Of a stretch of 64,000 nt of DNA, positions 50,001 to 57,945 are shown piece by piece. The stretch spans positions 3,100,001 through 3,164,000 of the forward strand of contig NZ_CP144913.1 of NCBI RefSeq assembly GCF_037198315.1, read 5' to 3'. The notes under the pieces were generated by a model. That model was not told where the DNA came from. It saw only the letters and a list, made by a program, of their open reading frames with translations, and did not search any database. The position numbers and the translations under genes are program-made. Numbering within the stretch: position 1 is the stretch's first letter; each line of letters opens with the position of its first letter. Source of the stretch: Janibacter sp. A1S7. Its GTDB lineage: Bacteria; Actinomycetota; Actinomycetes; Actinomycetales; Dermatophilaceae.

Positions 50001-50554
50001 CCGACCAGGCACTGCTCGGCGACCTCGCCGCGCTCATGCGCGAGTACCTGCCCGAGGGCGACCCCGTGCTGCCCTTCGCCGAGGTGCTCGACGACCCGCT
50101 GCTCGGGGACCAGGCCCTGCGCGGGTACCTCACCGGCTCCGTCGACATCGTTCTGCGCGTCGGCGGACGCCACCTCGTCGTCGACTACAAGACGAACTGG
50201 CTCGGCCCCGTCGACGCCCCCCTGACCACCGGGCACTACGCCCCGGACGCCCTGCGCGAGGCGATGAACCACTCGTCCTACCCGCTCCAGGCGATCCTCT
50301 ACGGGGTGGTGCTGCACCGCTTCCTGCGCTGGCGCCAGCCCGACTACGACCCCGGGGAGCACTTCGGCGGGGTGCTCTACCTGTACCTGCGCGGCATGGC
50401 CGGTGCGCAGACGCCCATCGTCGACGGCCACCCCACGGGCATCTTCTCCTGGCAGCCGCCGATCGCCCTGATCGAGGCCCTCTCCGATCTGCTCGACGGG
50501 CGTCGGCCCGTCACGACGGACGGACGGCGACCCGTGACGCAGGAGGCACGATGA
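47087..50554 (+). CDS. recB: Exodeoxyribonuclease V beta subunit
   Basis: The 1155-aa RecB subunit is a 3'-5' SF1A helicase fused to the single nuclease domain of the complex. The helicase motifs include Walker A EASAGTGKTWT (residues 22-32), VLVDEFQDTDPVQW (motif II), LIGDPKQAIYGFRGGDV (motif III) and VHLATIHSSKGLQYPIVMLP with LLYVAMTRAQ (motifs V-VI). The C-terminal nuclease core is YLTGSVDIVLRVGG..LVVDYKTNW, with the catalytic D..DYK near residue 1030. ATG 47087 overlaps the recC stop (ATGA). A linker of low complexity, rich in Asp/Ser/Pro, lies around residues 800-870. Confidence 0.96.
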   Translation: MSTLTPFDVTADLPTGTVLLEASAGTGKTWTIGALVARYIADGTPLEEMLVITFGRAASREMRERVREHLRDVHRHLADPTLTSGDEVVGLLRDGSPEEVALRERRLRDALTHFDAATIATTHQFCQLVLRGLGVAGDSDPHSRLVEDLSDLRDEVVDDLYVRGFAGGGTPAFTRARAGEIARAVTENPHATLDPHSLDDGSADARMLAFAHLVRTEMARRKRRLGVLGYDDLLSHLATALEAEDSPARERMRQRWKVVLVDEFQDTDPVQWQVLDRAFTGHSTLVLIGDPKQAIYGFRGGDVDTYLTASATAATRHTLGVNHRSDGPLVRSLGVLLGGSRLGDPEIVVHPVSAAKGGSRLGTIDGTAPEGMLAPVRLRTITTERVLPPGDRSVAISVVRPLVAADCAAEITRLLARGTTFEGRPLRAGDVAVLAHTRNQLDHVRQALTAVGLRSVIVSSDSIYSSPAAAAWLTLLEAMELSHRPERVRAAALTPFVGASAAQLDERGEDLTEEVAHRMRTWAGLLGRRGVAAVLAAASADGLDARVLSRTDGERLLTDLRHVGETLHQRVVTESDGLASLTAWLRERIGAARKEERARRLDSDADAVHLATIHSSKGLQYPIVMLPFVADRWLPTPDVLHFHREDRTRCLDIGIHSDEGRADRLARAATEESGESLRLLYVAMTRAQSQVVTWWFPSAKNTGPSPLHRVLLGRREGQGEVPANHPVPGDETLMSQLQEWERRGALRVELVDQPTPMTVPATAPMTDLSVRSFTRSVDTQWRRTSYTALTRPLDEAPRPAEELVVSEPDVTDRQDDEGSTPLAGARGATFAPSAGGEGGDVPAPLADDQSIFDASASSPDEGDGRHLPSPMADLPVGAGFGSLVHAVLEEADVSAPDLLAELREHIEDQVIHWPVPDLDRDALAEALVEVVDTPLGPLAPGTSLRDIGRGDRLCEMDFELPLGGGDAASDAADQALLGDLAALMREYLPEGDPVLPFAEVLDDPLLGDQALRGYLTGSVDIVLRVGGRHLVVDYKTNWLGPVDAPLTTGHYAPDALREAMNHSSYPLQAILYGVVLHRFLRWRQPDYDPGEHFGGVLYLYLRGMAGAQTPIVDGHPTGIFSWQPPIALIEALSDLLDGRRPVTTDGRRPVTQEAR

Positions 50555-52419
50555 CCACGATCGAGGCCGACCGGTACGACCGGCGACTGGCCCTCGGCGC
50601 CACGGGCGATCTCGCCACCCTCAACTCCGCCGGAGTCGTCGAGGCCGCCGACGTGCACGTCGCCACCCGCTTGGCGCAGCTCGTCGACGAGGCGGACCCG
50701 CTCGTGCGCGTGACGCTCGCGCTCGTCGTGCGGGCTGCCCGCGAGGGGTCGACGAGCCTCGACCCGGAGCATGCCCGCGAGCTGCTCACCGAGTCCGGGG
50801 GCGCGTGCGAGGACGCGGTCACCGCGTCTGACCCCGCCGCCTCCATCGATCTGCCACCGACCGAGGAATGGCTGCAGCGGGTCAGCAGCAGTGCCCTCGC
50901 GAGGACAGGAGTGCTGTGCGTCGAGCACGCCCTCGTCTACCTCGACCGCTACCACCGCGAAGAGGTGCAGGTCGCCGAGGACCTCGCCCGCCGCGCCGCC
51001 ACCCCCGCGCCGACGGTGGACGAGGCGATCCTCGGGGCCGGACTGGAGAGGGTCTTCCCCTCAGCTACCTGGACCGAGCAGCGGGAGGCCGTGCGCACGG
51101 CAGCCACTCGCCTGACCACGGTGCTCGTGGGTGGCCCCGGCACCGGCAAGACGTCGACCGTCGCCGGGCTGCTCACCCTGCTGCTCGAGCAGGCCGAGGG
51201 CACCGACCGCCGACCACGCATCGCCCTCGCCGCACCGACCGGCAAGGCCGCGGCCCGGCTCCGCGAGTCGGTCATCGAGTCCCTCGCGCGGCTCTCCCCC
51301 GGGGACCGGACGCGTCTGGGTACGGACATCGAGGCCGTGACCGTCCACCGCTTGCTCGGGTGGCGCCCCGACAGCGGCAACCGCTTCCGACGTGGCCGCG
51401 GCAACCCCCTGCCGCACGACATCGTCGTCGTCGACGAGGCGTCGATGCTCTCGCTGACGCTGACCGCCCGGCTGCTCGAGGCGTTGCGTCCCCACGCACG
51501 CCTGGTGCTCGTCGGCGACCCCGACCAGCTGGCGTCCGTCGAGGCGGGCGCGGTGCTCGCGGACCTCGTCGCGGGCTACGGCGAAGGCGGTGCCCGCACC
51601 TGCGGGGAGGAGGGGCCCACGCCCCGCACGGTCACTGCGACGCACATCCCGAGGAGGGACGACAGCCCGATCGCACGACTGGAGACATCGCACCGCTTCG
51701 GCGCGGAGATCGGTTCGCTCGCGGAGGCAGTACGGGTTGGCGACCCCGACACGGCCCTGTCGATCCTCGACGCCGCGACACCGGGCGGTCCCGTGCACCA
51801 CGTCCCGGTCGACGACGTCCTCGAGGCCGACGAGGCGCTGCGACCCCGGCTGCTAGAGCACGCCCTGCGGATGCGTCGTCGCGCGCTCGACGGGGAGCAC
51901 GCGGCGGCCCTGCACGAGCTCGGCGCGCACCGGTTGCTCTGCGCACACCGCGACGGCCCGTGGGGGGTCGGCCCGTGGAACCAGCGCGTCGAGCGCTGGC
52001 TCGGCGAGGCGACCGACTACCACGGTCGTCAGCAGGTGGGAAGGCCACTGCTCGTGACCGCGAACGACCGCGGCCTGGGTCTTTTCAACGGCGACACCGG
52101 TGTGCTGTCGCTGCGCCAGGACGGACGCGTGGTGGGGGTCTTCGGTGAGCCGAACGCGCCGCAGGTGCATGCCGCGACATCGCTCGCGGACGTCGACACC
52201 GCGTACGCGATGACGATCCACAAGAGCCAGGGCAGCCAAGCGACGTCGGTGACCGTGCTCCTGCCCGACGCCGACTCACGGTTGCTCACCCGCGAGTTGC
52301 TCTACACCGCGATCACCCGAGCGCAGAGGTCGGTGGTGCTCGTCGGCTCGCGGGAGGCGATCCGTGCCGCGATCACTCGTCGGACCCAGCGCGCGACGGG
52401 CCTGCGCCACCGCGTCTGA
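50551..52419 (+). CDS. recD: Exodeoxyribonuclease V alpha subunit
   Basis: The 622-aa RecD subunit is the 5'-3' SF1B helicase of RecBCD. Walker A is LVGGPGTGKTSTVAGLLTLL (near residue 192), motif II is VVVDEASMLSL, and motif III is LVLVGDPDQLASVEAGAVLADL. The C-terminal TIHKSQGSQATSV and LLYTAITRAQRSVVLVGS are motifs V and VI. The N-terminal region of about 170 residues is the RecC-interacting domain. It starts at ATG 50551 with a four-base overlap with recB. Some coding runs inside it are unusually rich in GC and charged residues, but no frameshift is seen. Confidence 0.95.
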   Translation: MTTIEADRYDRRLALGATGDLATLNSAGVVEAADVHVATRLAQLVDEADPLVRVTLALVVRAAREGSTSLDPEHARELLTESGGACEDAVTASDPAASIDLPPTEEWLQRVSSSALARTGVLCVEHALVYLDRYHREEVQVAEDLARRAATPAPTVDEAILGAGLERVFPSATWTEQREAVRTAATRLTTVLVGGPGTGKTSTVAGLLTLLLEQAEGTDRRPRIALAAPTGKAAARLRESVIESLARLSPGDRTRLGTDIEAVTVHRLLGWRPDSGNRFRRGRGNPLPHDIVVVDEASMLSLTLTARLLEALRPHARLVLVGDPDQLASVEAGAVLADLVAGYGEGGARTCGEEGPTPRTVTATHIPRRDDSPIARLETSHRFGAEIGSLAEAVRVGDPDTALSILDAATPGGPVHHVPVDDVLEADEALRPRLLEHALRMRRRALDGEHAAALHELGAHRLLCAHRDGPWGVGPWNQRVERWLGEATDYHGRQQVGRPLLVTANDRGLGLFNGDTGVLSLRQDGRVVGVFGEPNAPQVHAATSLADVDTAYAMTIHKSQGSQATSVTVLLPDADSRLLTRELLYTAITRAQRSVVLVGSREAIRAAITRRTQRATGLRHRV

Positions 52420-52506
52420 CCTCCTGCCCGCACGGGTCGATGTACCACCGCGCCTGCCGCCCCACCCGGCTGCACCGGCCCGCTGGACACGTCGGCCGGG
52501 CAGGCC

Positions 52507-53004
52507 TCAGGCGGGAGCGGGCTCCGCGTGCAGGACGCGGAAGCGCTCGAGGACGACGGGCATGTCCCGTGCGAAACCCTTGTCGTGGCTCGCGTGCTCG
52601 GTGAAGAAGTCCTCGTGCACCCGACGCCAGTGCGCGAGGGACCGGTCGCCCTCCCCCTCGGCGCGGGCGTGCTCCTCGTCGACCTCGTCGAAGGGCACCG
52701 TGCGCACCTCCGTCGTGACGACCAGGGCCCGCGGCGTCCCTGCGCTGTCGACGACGATGCCCAGCGTGCCGACGTCGGGCAGGTCCTCGCTCTCCGCCTC
52801 GTAGTCCCACAGGGCCGACGACGTCGCAGTCTTGGTCCCCTCGAGCACGAGACCGACCAGCTCATCGGCCTGCTCGGGCGTCGCGCCGAACGCCCACGCC
52901 GGAGGTCTCAGTGCCGCGATGATGCTCTCGCCCATGTACGACCTCACGGTCGCCAGATCGGCGTGCTGCTGCGCGCGCTCCCAGAAGGCCTCGATGTCAT
53001 CCAT
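52507..53004 (-). CDS. ASCH domain protein
   Basis: A 165-aa protein starts at ATG 53004. The ASCH/PUA-like fold is recognised by the block LVLEGTKTATSSALWDYE (the GxKxxT motif with substrate-contacting Lys and Thr), followed by the strand ALVVTTEVRTVPFDEVDEEHARAEGEGDRSLAHWRRVHEDFF. Characterised relatives include an N4-acetylcytidine amidohydrolase and RNA-binding regulators; this protein matches the longer bacterial ASCH group of unknown role. It is convergent with recD and upstream of nothing obvious. Confidence 0.85.
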   Translation of the reverse strand: MDDIEAFWERAQQHADLATVRSYMGESIIAALRPPAWAFGATPEQADELVGLVLEGTKTATSSALWDYEAESEDLPDVGTLGIVVDSAGTPRALVVTTEVRTVPFDEVDEEHARAEGEGDRSLAHWRRVHEDFFTEHASHDKGFARDMPVVLERFRVLHAEPAPA

Positions 53005-53068
53005 GCACCCATCCTGCCCTGCCGGCACCCCGTGATTCGCGGGCAGGGCGTCCCCCGTCGCGGGGCAG

Positions 53069-53896
53069 TCAGCGCAGGACGGTGCGCTGGTAGGTCCGGA
53101 TCGACAGCGGCACGAAGACCACGAGGATCAGCAGCACCCACGCGAGGGTGTAGATCTCCGCGTGCTGCAACGCCCACGTGTACTCGGCCGCGTCCCGAGC
53201 AGCCTGCCCACTCATCCCCTGGGCCGCGAGGGCATCGAGGTTGCCGAAGTTGTCCCGGGCAGCGTGCGCCAGGGTCGAGACGGGATTCCAGCCGGCGAAG
53301 GTCCGCAGCACCGACGGCAGGTTCTCGGACGGGACGAAGGTGTTGGCGATGAAGGTCAGCGGGAAGATGACGATGAACGAAGCATTGCCGACCACCTCGG
53401 GGGTGCGGACCTTGAGCCCGACGAAGGCCATGATCCAACTGATCGCGTAGGCGAAGAGGAGCAGCAGCACGAACCCGACGACGATCTCGACGATCCCTGC
53501 GTGGATCCGCCAACCGATGACAAGCCCCGTCACCGCCATGACCACGAGCGAGATGGTGTTGTTGACCACGTCCGAGAGGGTCCGACCGATGAGGACCGCA
53601 CCCGGGTGCATCGGGAGCGTGCGAAAGCGATCGATGACCCCCTTCTGCATGTCCTCCGCCATCCCGAATCCGGTGTAGGTGCCGCCGAAGACGACGGTCT
53701 GCGCGAAGATGCCGGCCATCATGAACTCGCGATATCCCTCGGCGTTGCTGCCGACGAGGGACCCGAAGACGAAGCCGAAGAGCAGCACGAACATGATCGG
53801 CTGCAGCGTGGTGAAGACGATCAGGTCGGGCACCCGCTTGATCTTGATCAGGTTGCGCCGCACGATCGTCCAGGAGTCGCTGACGAGGTGGTTCAT
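53069..53896 (-). CDS. ABC-2 type transporter permease (DrrB-like)
   Basis: A 275-aa permease with six hydrophobic segments (IVFTTLQPIMFVLLFGFVFGSLVG; MMAGIFAQTVVFGGTYTGFGMA; TISLVVMAVTGLVIGW; VEIVVGFVLLLLFAYAISWIMAF; NASFIVIFPLTFIANTF; LAWVLLILVVFVPLSI). The blocks EDMQKGVIDRFRTLPMHPGAVLIGRTLSD and IFPLTFIANTFVPSENLP are typical of DrrB-family daunorubicin/lipid exporters. It overlaps the ATPase gene by four bases. It probably exports a hydrophobic drug or a lipid. Confidence 0.92.
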   Translation of the reverse strand: MNHLVSDSWTIVRRNLIKIKRVPDLIVFTTLQPIMFVLLFGFVFGSLVGSNAEGYREFMMAGIFAQTVVFGGTYTGFGMAEDMQKGVIDRFRTLPMHPGAVLIGRTLSDVVNNTISLVVMAVTGLVIGWRIHAGIVEIVVGFVLLLLFAYAISWIMAFVGLKVRTPEVVGNASFIVIFPLTFIANTFVPSENLPSVLRTFAGWNPVSTLAHAARDNFGNLDALAAQGMSGQAARDAAEYTWALQHAEIYTLAWVLLILVVFVPLSIRTYQRTVLR

Positions 53897-54876
53897 GCGC
53901 TCTCCTCCTGGATGGCGTCCTCGTCATCGGCCCGGTGACCGGTGAGGGAGAGGAAGGCGTCGTCGAGGGTGGGGCGGCGGATGCCGATGTCCTGGACGGT
54001 GATGCCCTCGCCGCCCAGCCGACCCACCGCGTCGACGAGTGCGCTCGTCCCGGTGTCGATGGGGATGATGATCGTTCGCGTGTGCTGGTCGACGTCGGCG
54101 TCCCCGATGCCCACCGGCTCCAGAAGGGTGACGGCATCGCCGATGCGGTCACCGTCGGTCACGGTGACCGTCAACCGCTCACCCCCGACCTTCGCCTTGA
54201 GCTGGTCGGCGGTGCCCTGCGCGATGATCCGGCCCTGGTCGATGACGACGATGTCGTCGGCGAGGTAGTCGGCCTCCTCCAGGTACTGGGTCGTCAGCAG
54301 CACGGTGGTGCCACCACGCACCAGGTCGCGGATGACCTCCCACATGTCTCCGCGCGAGCGCGGGTCCAGCCCGGTCGTCGGCTCGTCCAGGAAGACCACC
54401 GGTGGGCGGGTGACGAGCGCGCCGGCGAGGTCGAGGCGTCGGCGCATGCCACCGGAGTAGGTCTTGGCCGACCGGTCGGCGGCGTCCTCGAGACGGAAAT
54501 CGGCGAGCAGCTCCGTGGCCCGCCCCCGGGCAGCCGCTCCGCCGAGGTGGTAGAGCCGACCGATCATCTCGAGGTTCTCCCGACCCGAGAGGTACTCGTC
54601 GACGGCGGCGTACTGGCCGGCGACCCCGATCCGCGAGCGGACGGCGAGCGGATCGGCGACGACGTCGATCCCGGCGACGGTCGCTCGGCCCGAATCCGGC
54701 TTGATGAGGGTGGAGAGGATACGTACTGCGGTCGTCTTGCCGGCCCCGTTGGGCCCGAGCACGCCCAAAACGCTCCCCGTCGGCACGGACAGGTCGATGC
54801 CCCGTAGGGCCCGGACCTCCCCGTAGTTCTTCGTCAGGCCCTGGGCCTCGATCGCTGCATCGCTCACGATCGGCAA
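53893..54876 (-). CDS. ABC transporter ATP-binding protein (DrrA-like)
   Basis: A 327-aa ATPase with Walker A LGPNGAGKTTAV (residues 40-51), signature YSGGMRRRLDLAGAL and Walker B PVVFLDEPTTGLDPRSR, then the switch TTQYLEEAD. The C-terminal extension of about 100 residues after the nucleotide domain ends with the DrrA-type block RPTLDDAFLSLTGHRADD, which packs the dimer. These identify the DrrA/NodI export subfamily. It pairs with the permease gene through a four-base overlap. Substrate unknown; daunorubicin resistance is only the prototype. Confidence 0.94.
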   Translation of the reverse strand: MPIVSDAAIEAQGLTKNYGEVRALRGIDLSVPTGSVLGVLGPNGAGKTTAVRILSTLIKPDSGRATVAGIDVVADPLAVRSRIGVAGQYAAVDEYLSGRENLEMIGRLYHLGGAAARGRATELLADFRLEDAADRSAKTYSGGMRRRLDLAGALVTRPPVVFLDEPTTGLDPRSRGDMWEVIRDLVRGGTTVLLTTQYLEEADYLADDIVVIDQGRIIAQGTADQLKAKVGGERLTVTVTDGDRIGDAVTLLEPVGIGDADVDQHTRTIIIPIDTGTSALVDAVGRLGGEGITVQDIGIRRPTLDDAFLSLTGHRADDEDAIQEESA

Positions 54877-54935
54877 GGCTATGCCAGACCACCGACGGAC
54901 CCAACACGATTTCGGCGGGAACCACGACAGAGCCG

Positions 54936-54978
54936 GCCGCCTCCCCGGGGGGTGGAGGAGAACCCGCGGGGAGGCGGC
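54936..54978 (-). terminator. Hairpin after the metalloprotease gene
   Basis: GCCGCCTCCCCG (54936-54947) and CGGGGAGGCGGC (54967-54978) are perfect 12-bp arms. It lies about 50 bp beyond the metalloprotease stop and before the DrrAB operon, both on the minus strand. It separates the two transcripts. Confidence 0.65.
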
Positions 54979-55027
54979 GGTCGGCCCCCTTCGCCTGGGA
55001 GGTGGGATCAGGCGACGGGGGCGGTCG

Positions 55028-55828
55028 TCACGACCCGTAGACGGACTGGATGCCCTGTCGGTCCCAGTCGGTCATGGTCAGGCTCCCGTCGGAGCCGTTG
55101 CACTGCGGGTAGTGCATGATCGACGACGAGTCGTAGGGGGTCAGCGGACGCCAGTTGTCGTCCTCGAAGCAGGTACCGGCCTCGGGGCGCGTGTGCTCGT
55201 GGCGGAACCCGAGGGTGTGCCCGAGCTCGTGGGCCATGACGTTGTCCGCAGCCCACCCCGAGGTGAAGATCTGGCTGGTGTTGACCAGGACGTTCATGTA
55301 CCGGTCCGACGAGCTGGGGAAGAAGGCCCGGGCGATGTAGTCGGCCTGCGTGACCGGCTCGACGGAGAAGAGGACGTTGCTGTTGCGGGTGGTGCACCGA
55401 CCGTCCTGGCTCGCGTCGTGCACGAAGTCGACCCCGGAGCTGGCCGACTCCCACTGGGCCGCGCCGGACGCCATCGCCGCGGCGACCGCGTCGTGGTCGC
55501 CGCGGAACCGTGTGCTGACGCAGTAGGTGAGGTTCCTGGCCTCGCCGGCGCTCCACACGTCGTCCTGACCGTAGACCTGGTTGACGACGAGGTTGGTGCT
55601 GTTGCCCTGCCCGGTCATCGCATCGTAGAAGTCGCGCAGGTCGGCCTGCGTGCTGACCGGGATGTCACCGTCCACGATGTACTGCCGGTCGGCGTCCCGG
55701 TAGGTGTCGGCGCGGAACTCCTGGTACGAGGGCGGGTCGACGTCCTCGGCCTGGACGGCCGTCGCCGCCCCCAACGAGACGGAGGCCGCGATGGCGAGGA
55801 TGCCGGCAGCGCGGGTGGTACGCGTCAT
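55028..55828 (-). CDS. Secreted metzincin-type zinc metalloprotease
   Basis: A 266-aa exported protease. The signal peptide is clear: TRTTR, a hydrophobic core AAGILAIAASVSLGAATA, and likely cleavage after VQA at residue 27. The zinc site is HELGHTLGFRH (His200, Glu201, His204, His210), the HExxHxxGxxH metzincin motif. The Met-turn follows at SSIMHYP (Met238). Cys103, Cys145, Cys220 and Cys243 may form disulfides. The start of the mature region has no recognisable propeptide family, and the protein looks most like matrixin/astacin-like bacterial M10/M12 peptidases. It is the only extracellular enzyme in the window. Confidence 0.9.
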   Translation of the reverse strand: MTRTTRAAGILAIAASVSLGAATAVQAEDVDPPSYQEFRADTYRDADRQYIVDGDIPVSTQADLRDFYDAMTGQGNSTNLVVNQVYGQDDVWSAGEARNLTYCVSTRFRGDHDAVAAAMASGAAQWESASSGVDFVHDASQDGRCTTRNSNVLFSVEPVTQADYIARAFFPSSSDRYMNVLVNTSQIFTSGWAADNVMAHELGHTLGFRHEHTRPEAGTCFEDDNWRPLTPYDSSSIMHYPQCNGSDGSLTMTDWDRQGIQSVYGS

Positions 55829-55848
55829 GTGGTTGTCCCTTCCCTGTG

Positions 55849-55878
55849 GCGAAGGGGGTGCGGTCGCACCTCCTTCGC
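55849..55878 (-). terminator. Hairpin between the LLM oxidoreductase and metalloprotease genes
   Basis: GCGAAGGGGGTGCG (55849-55862) and CGCACCTCCTTCGC (55865-55878) match at 13 of 14 positions with a two-base turn. It lies downstream of the LLM gene (stop 56005) and 21 bp upstream of the metalloprotease start on the same strand. It may terminate the former or act as a structured leader of the latter. The stem base repeats the CGAAGGGGG motif. Confidence 0.5.
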
Positions 55879-56004
55879 CCGACGGTAGGGCGCCCGCCTC
55901 CCTCGAATCTGCCAGCCGTGAGTACGGGAAGAGCCACGACGTCTCGCGATTTGGTCAGGACATCTGACGACCGGCGCGTGGATCCGACGGAGATCCTGCG
56001 TCGC

Positions 56005-57009
56005 TCAGGCAGTCCTGCCGGCTGCTTCGGCGACGATCTCCAGGGTGCGCACCCGCTGCTCGAGACCGGGTGCCGGGTTGGTCAGGATCAGCTCGTCCGC
56101 ATCGGCGAGCGTCGCGAAGCCCGCGAGCCCGGCGGCGACCTCGTCGCGGTCACCGGCGACGGTGTGGGTGAGCATGTGCTTGGCCTGGGCGCCGACCTGC
56201 GTGTCCAGGAGCGCGACGACCATGTCGTCGTCGATGCGCCCGGAGCCGACGCGACCGGCGAGCATCCGCACCCGGGCGTGCAGGACCTTCTCCTGCGCGG
56301 CCTGCGCCGCGGCGGAGTCGTCGGCGGCGATGACGTTCACCGCAGCGATGACGTGGGGCTGCTCGAGCTGCTCACTCGGGGTGAACCGCTCACGGTAGAC
56401 GCGCACCGCCTGCTCGAGCGCGTCCGGCGCGAAGTGGCTGGCGAAGGCGTACGGCAGCCCGTAGGCCGCAGCCAGCTGGGCGCCGAAGAGGGAGGACCCG
56501 AGGATGTAGAGCGGCACATTCGTCCCACGCCCCGGGTACGCGTGGATGCCCTCGATCTGCGTCTCCCCGGTGAGGTAGCCCTGCAGCTCGCGCACGTCCT
56601 GGGGGAAGGCCTCGGCAGCACGCGGGTCGGTGCGCAGCGCCCGCATGGTCGCACCGTCGGTGCCGGGCGCACGCCCGAGGCCGAGGTCGATGCGATCGGG
56701 GTGCAGCTCGGCCAGGGTGCCGAACTGCTCGGCAATGACCAGCGGTGAGTGGTTGGGCAGCATGACGCCACCGGAGCCGACGCGGATGCGCTCGGTGCGG
56801 GCCGCGACGTGGGCGATGAGCACCGAGGTCGCCGCCGAGGCGATCCGCGGCATGTTGTGGTGCTCGGCGAACCAGAGGCGTTCGAAGGCACCGAGGTCGT
56901 CGGCCGTCCGGGCGAGCGTGACCGTCTCCTCCAGCGCCTCGGCGACCGGGCGATCGCGGCCCACGGTGGCCAGGTCGAGGAGGGACAGGGGTGGCAACGG
57001 GGCAACCAT
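56005..57009 (-). CDS. LLM class flavin-dependent oxidoreductase
   Basis: A 334-aa bacterial luciferase-like monooxygenase-fold protein. The diagnostic opening is [52 protein letters not shown]; the AEHH segment contacts flavin. The next block [48 protein letters not shown] is the standard MsnO8 signature (VGSGG..LPNH..). These FMN or F420 enzymes are mostly uncharacterised. The gene stands alone between a metalloprotease and a divergent SprT-like gene. Confidence 0.93.
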   Translation of the reverse strand: MVAPLPPLSLLDLATVGRDRPVAEALEETVTLARTADDLGAFERLWFAEHHNMPRIASAATSVLIAHVAARTERIRVGSGGVMLPNHSPLVIAEQFGTLAELHPDRIDLGLGRAPGTDGATMRALRTDPRAAEAFPQDVRELQGYLTGETQIEGIHAYPGRGTNVPLYILGSSLFGAQLAAAYGLPYAFASHFAPDALEQAVRVYRERFTPSEQLEQPHVIAAVNVIAADDSAAAQAAQEKVLHARVRMLAGRVGSGRIDDDMVVALLDTQVGAQAKHMLTHTVAGDRDEVAAGLAGFATLADADELILTNPAPGLEQRVRTLEIVAEAAGRTA

Positions 57010-57104
57010 GTCCTCATCGTCTCACCAGTCGGGTGCGCGCCGGACGCCCACCCACCACCCACCGGTGGGCCGCGTCGTCAGGGGTGGCGCCTACTCTCTG
57101 GCGC

Positions 57105-57611
57105 ATGGACATCGGGGACGCACGACTGCTGGCGAGGGAGCTGATGGACGAGCACGGCCTCGGGGACTGGACGCTGGTCCTCGACCGTGCCAAGAGACGC
57201 GCGGGGGTGTGTCGGTACTCCGACCGGGCGATCGGCCTGAGCGCACACCTGACGCGTCTGCACACGCCGGACCAGGTCCGCGACACCGTCCTGCACGAGA
57301 TCGCGCACGCGCTCGCGGGGCCCCGAGCCGCCCACGGGCCGCGGTGGCGGGCGAGGGCGGTCGCCATCGGCGCCAGTCCCGATCGGTGCCTGCCCGAGGA
57401 CGCCGCCCGGATCCCCGGTAGCTGGCTCGGCACCTGCCCACGCGGGCACACCGTCGATCGGCACCGCCGTCCGTCGAGGGTCCTGTCCTGCCGCCGGTGC
57501 GGCCCCGGCTTCAGCGTCGACTCGATCTTCACCTGGACCCACCACGGAGTACCGACCGACCCGGGTCCGGGCTATCGTCGCGAGCTGGCCGGCATCCTCG
57601 CGGGCCGCTGA
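57105..57611 (+). CDS. SprT-like zinc metallopeptidase-fold protein
   Basis: A 168-aa SprT-domain protein starts at ATG 57105. The active site is readable as HEIAHAL (His64, Glu65, His68), with His77 (AAHGPRWR) as the third metal ligand. This is followed by a zinc ribbon of CPRGH..CRRC type (Cys111, His115, Cys129, Cys132). The domain is shared with SPRTN-type proteases that remove DNA-protein crosslinks. Bacterial members are often annotated as SprT or conserved hypothetical, and a proteolytic role is not proven here. It is divergent from the LLM gene and upstream of the mycoredoxin gene by 51 bp. Confidence 0.87.
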   Translation: MDIGDARLLARELMDEHGLGDWTLVLDRAKRRAGVCRYSDRAIGLSAHLTRLHTPDQVRDTVLHEIAHALAGPRAAHGPRWRARAVAIGASPDRCLPEDAARIPGSWLGTCPRGHTVDRHRRPSRVLSCRRCGPGFSVDSIFTWTHHGVPTDPGPGYRRELAGILAGR

Positions 57612-57661
57612 CCGTGGGGCCGGGGATGGATTTCGGGCCCCGGCATGGTTGGCTGGTGGGT

Positions 57662-57943
57662 GTGAACGTTCGTGAGATCCTGCCCCCCGGCGTCGACCTG
57701 CCCTCCCCGGGCACGGTGACGATGTTCTCCACGACCTGGTGCGGCTACTGCCGCCGGCTGAAGTCGCAGCTGGATCGCGAGGGCATCGGTTACACCGAGA
57801 TCAACATCGAGAACACTCCCGGCACCGCCGAGCTCGTCGAGACGATCAACGGCGGAAACCAGGTGGTGCCGACGCTGCTCTACCCCGACGGGTCCTCCGC
57901 CACCAACCCGTCGCTGCCCGACGTGAAGAAGCACCTGGGCTGA
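57662..57943 (+). CDS. mrx1: Mycoredoxin
   Basis: A 93-aa glutaredoxin-fold protein starts at GTG 57662. The dithiol active site is FSTTWCGYCRRLK (Cys27, Cys30), and the closing blocks are INGGNQVVPTLLYPDGSSATNPS. The CGYC motif and the NGGN..VPT block match mycobacterial mycoredoxin-1, which reduces mycothiol-mixed disulfides. This supports a mycothiol-based redox economy, in line with the mycothiol-dependent enzyme homologue at 3.5 kb. The upstream start region has only a weak ribosome site. A GTPase gene follows two bases after its stop. Confidence 0.91.
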   Translation: MNVREILPPGVDLPSPGTVTMFSTTWCGYCRRLKSQLDREGIGYTEINIENTPGTAELVETINGGNQVVPTLLYPDGSSATNPSLPDVKKHLG

Positions 57944-57945
57944 CC

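Noticed and set aside
52424..52503. CCTGCCCG / CGGGCAGG inverted pair between recD and the ASCH gene
   Set aside because: The arms are eight bases and about 65 nt apart, so a hairpin would be weak.
57619..57644. GCCGGGG / CCCCGGC pair after the SprT-like gene as a terminator
   Set aside because: Only seven base pairs with a 12-nt loop in a very GC-rich context and no U-run; too weak to list.
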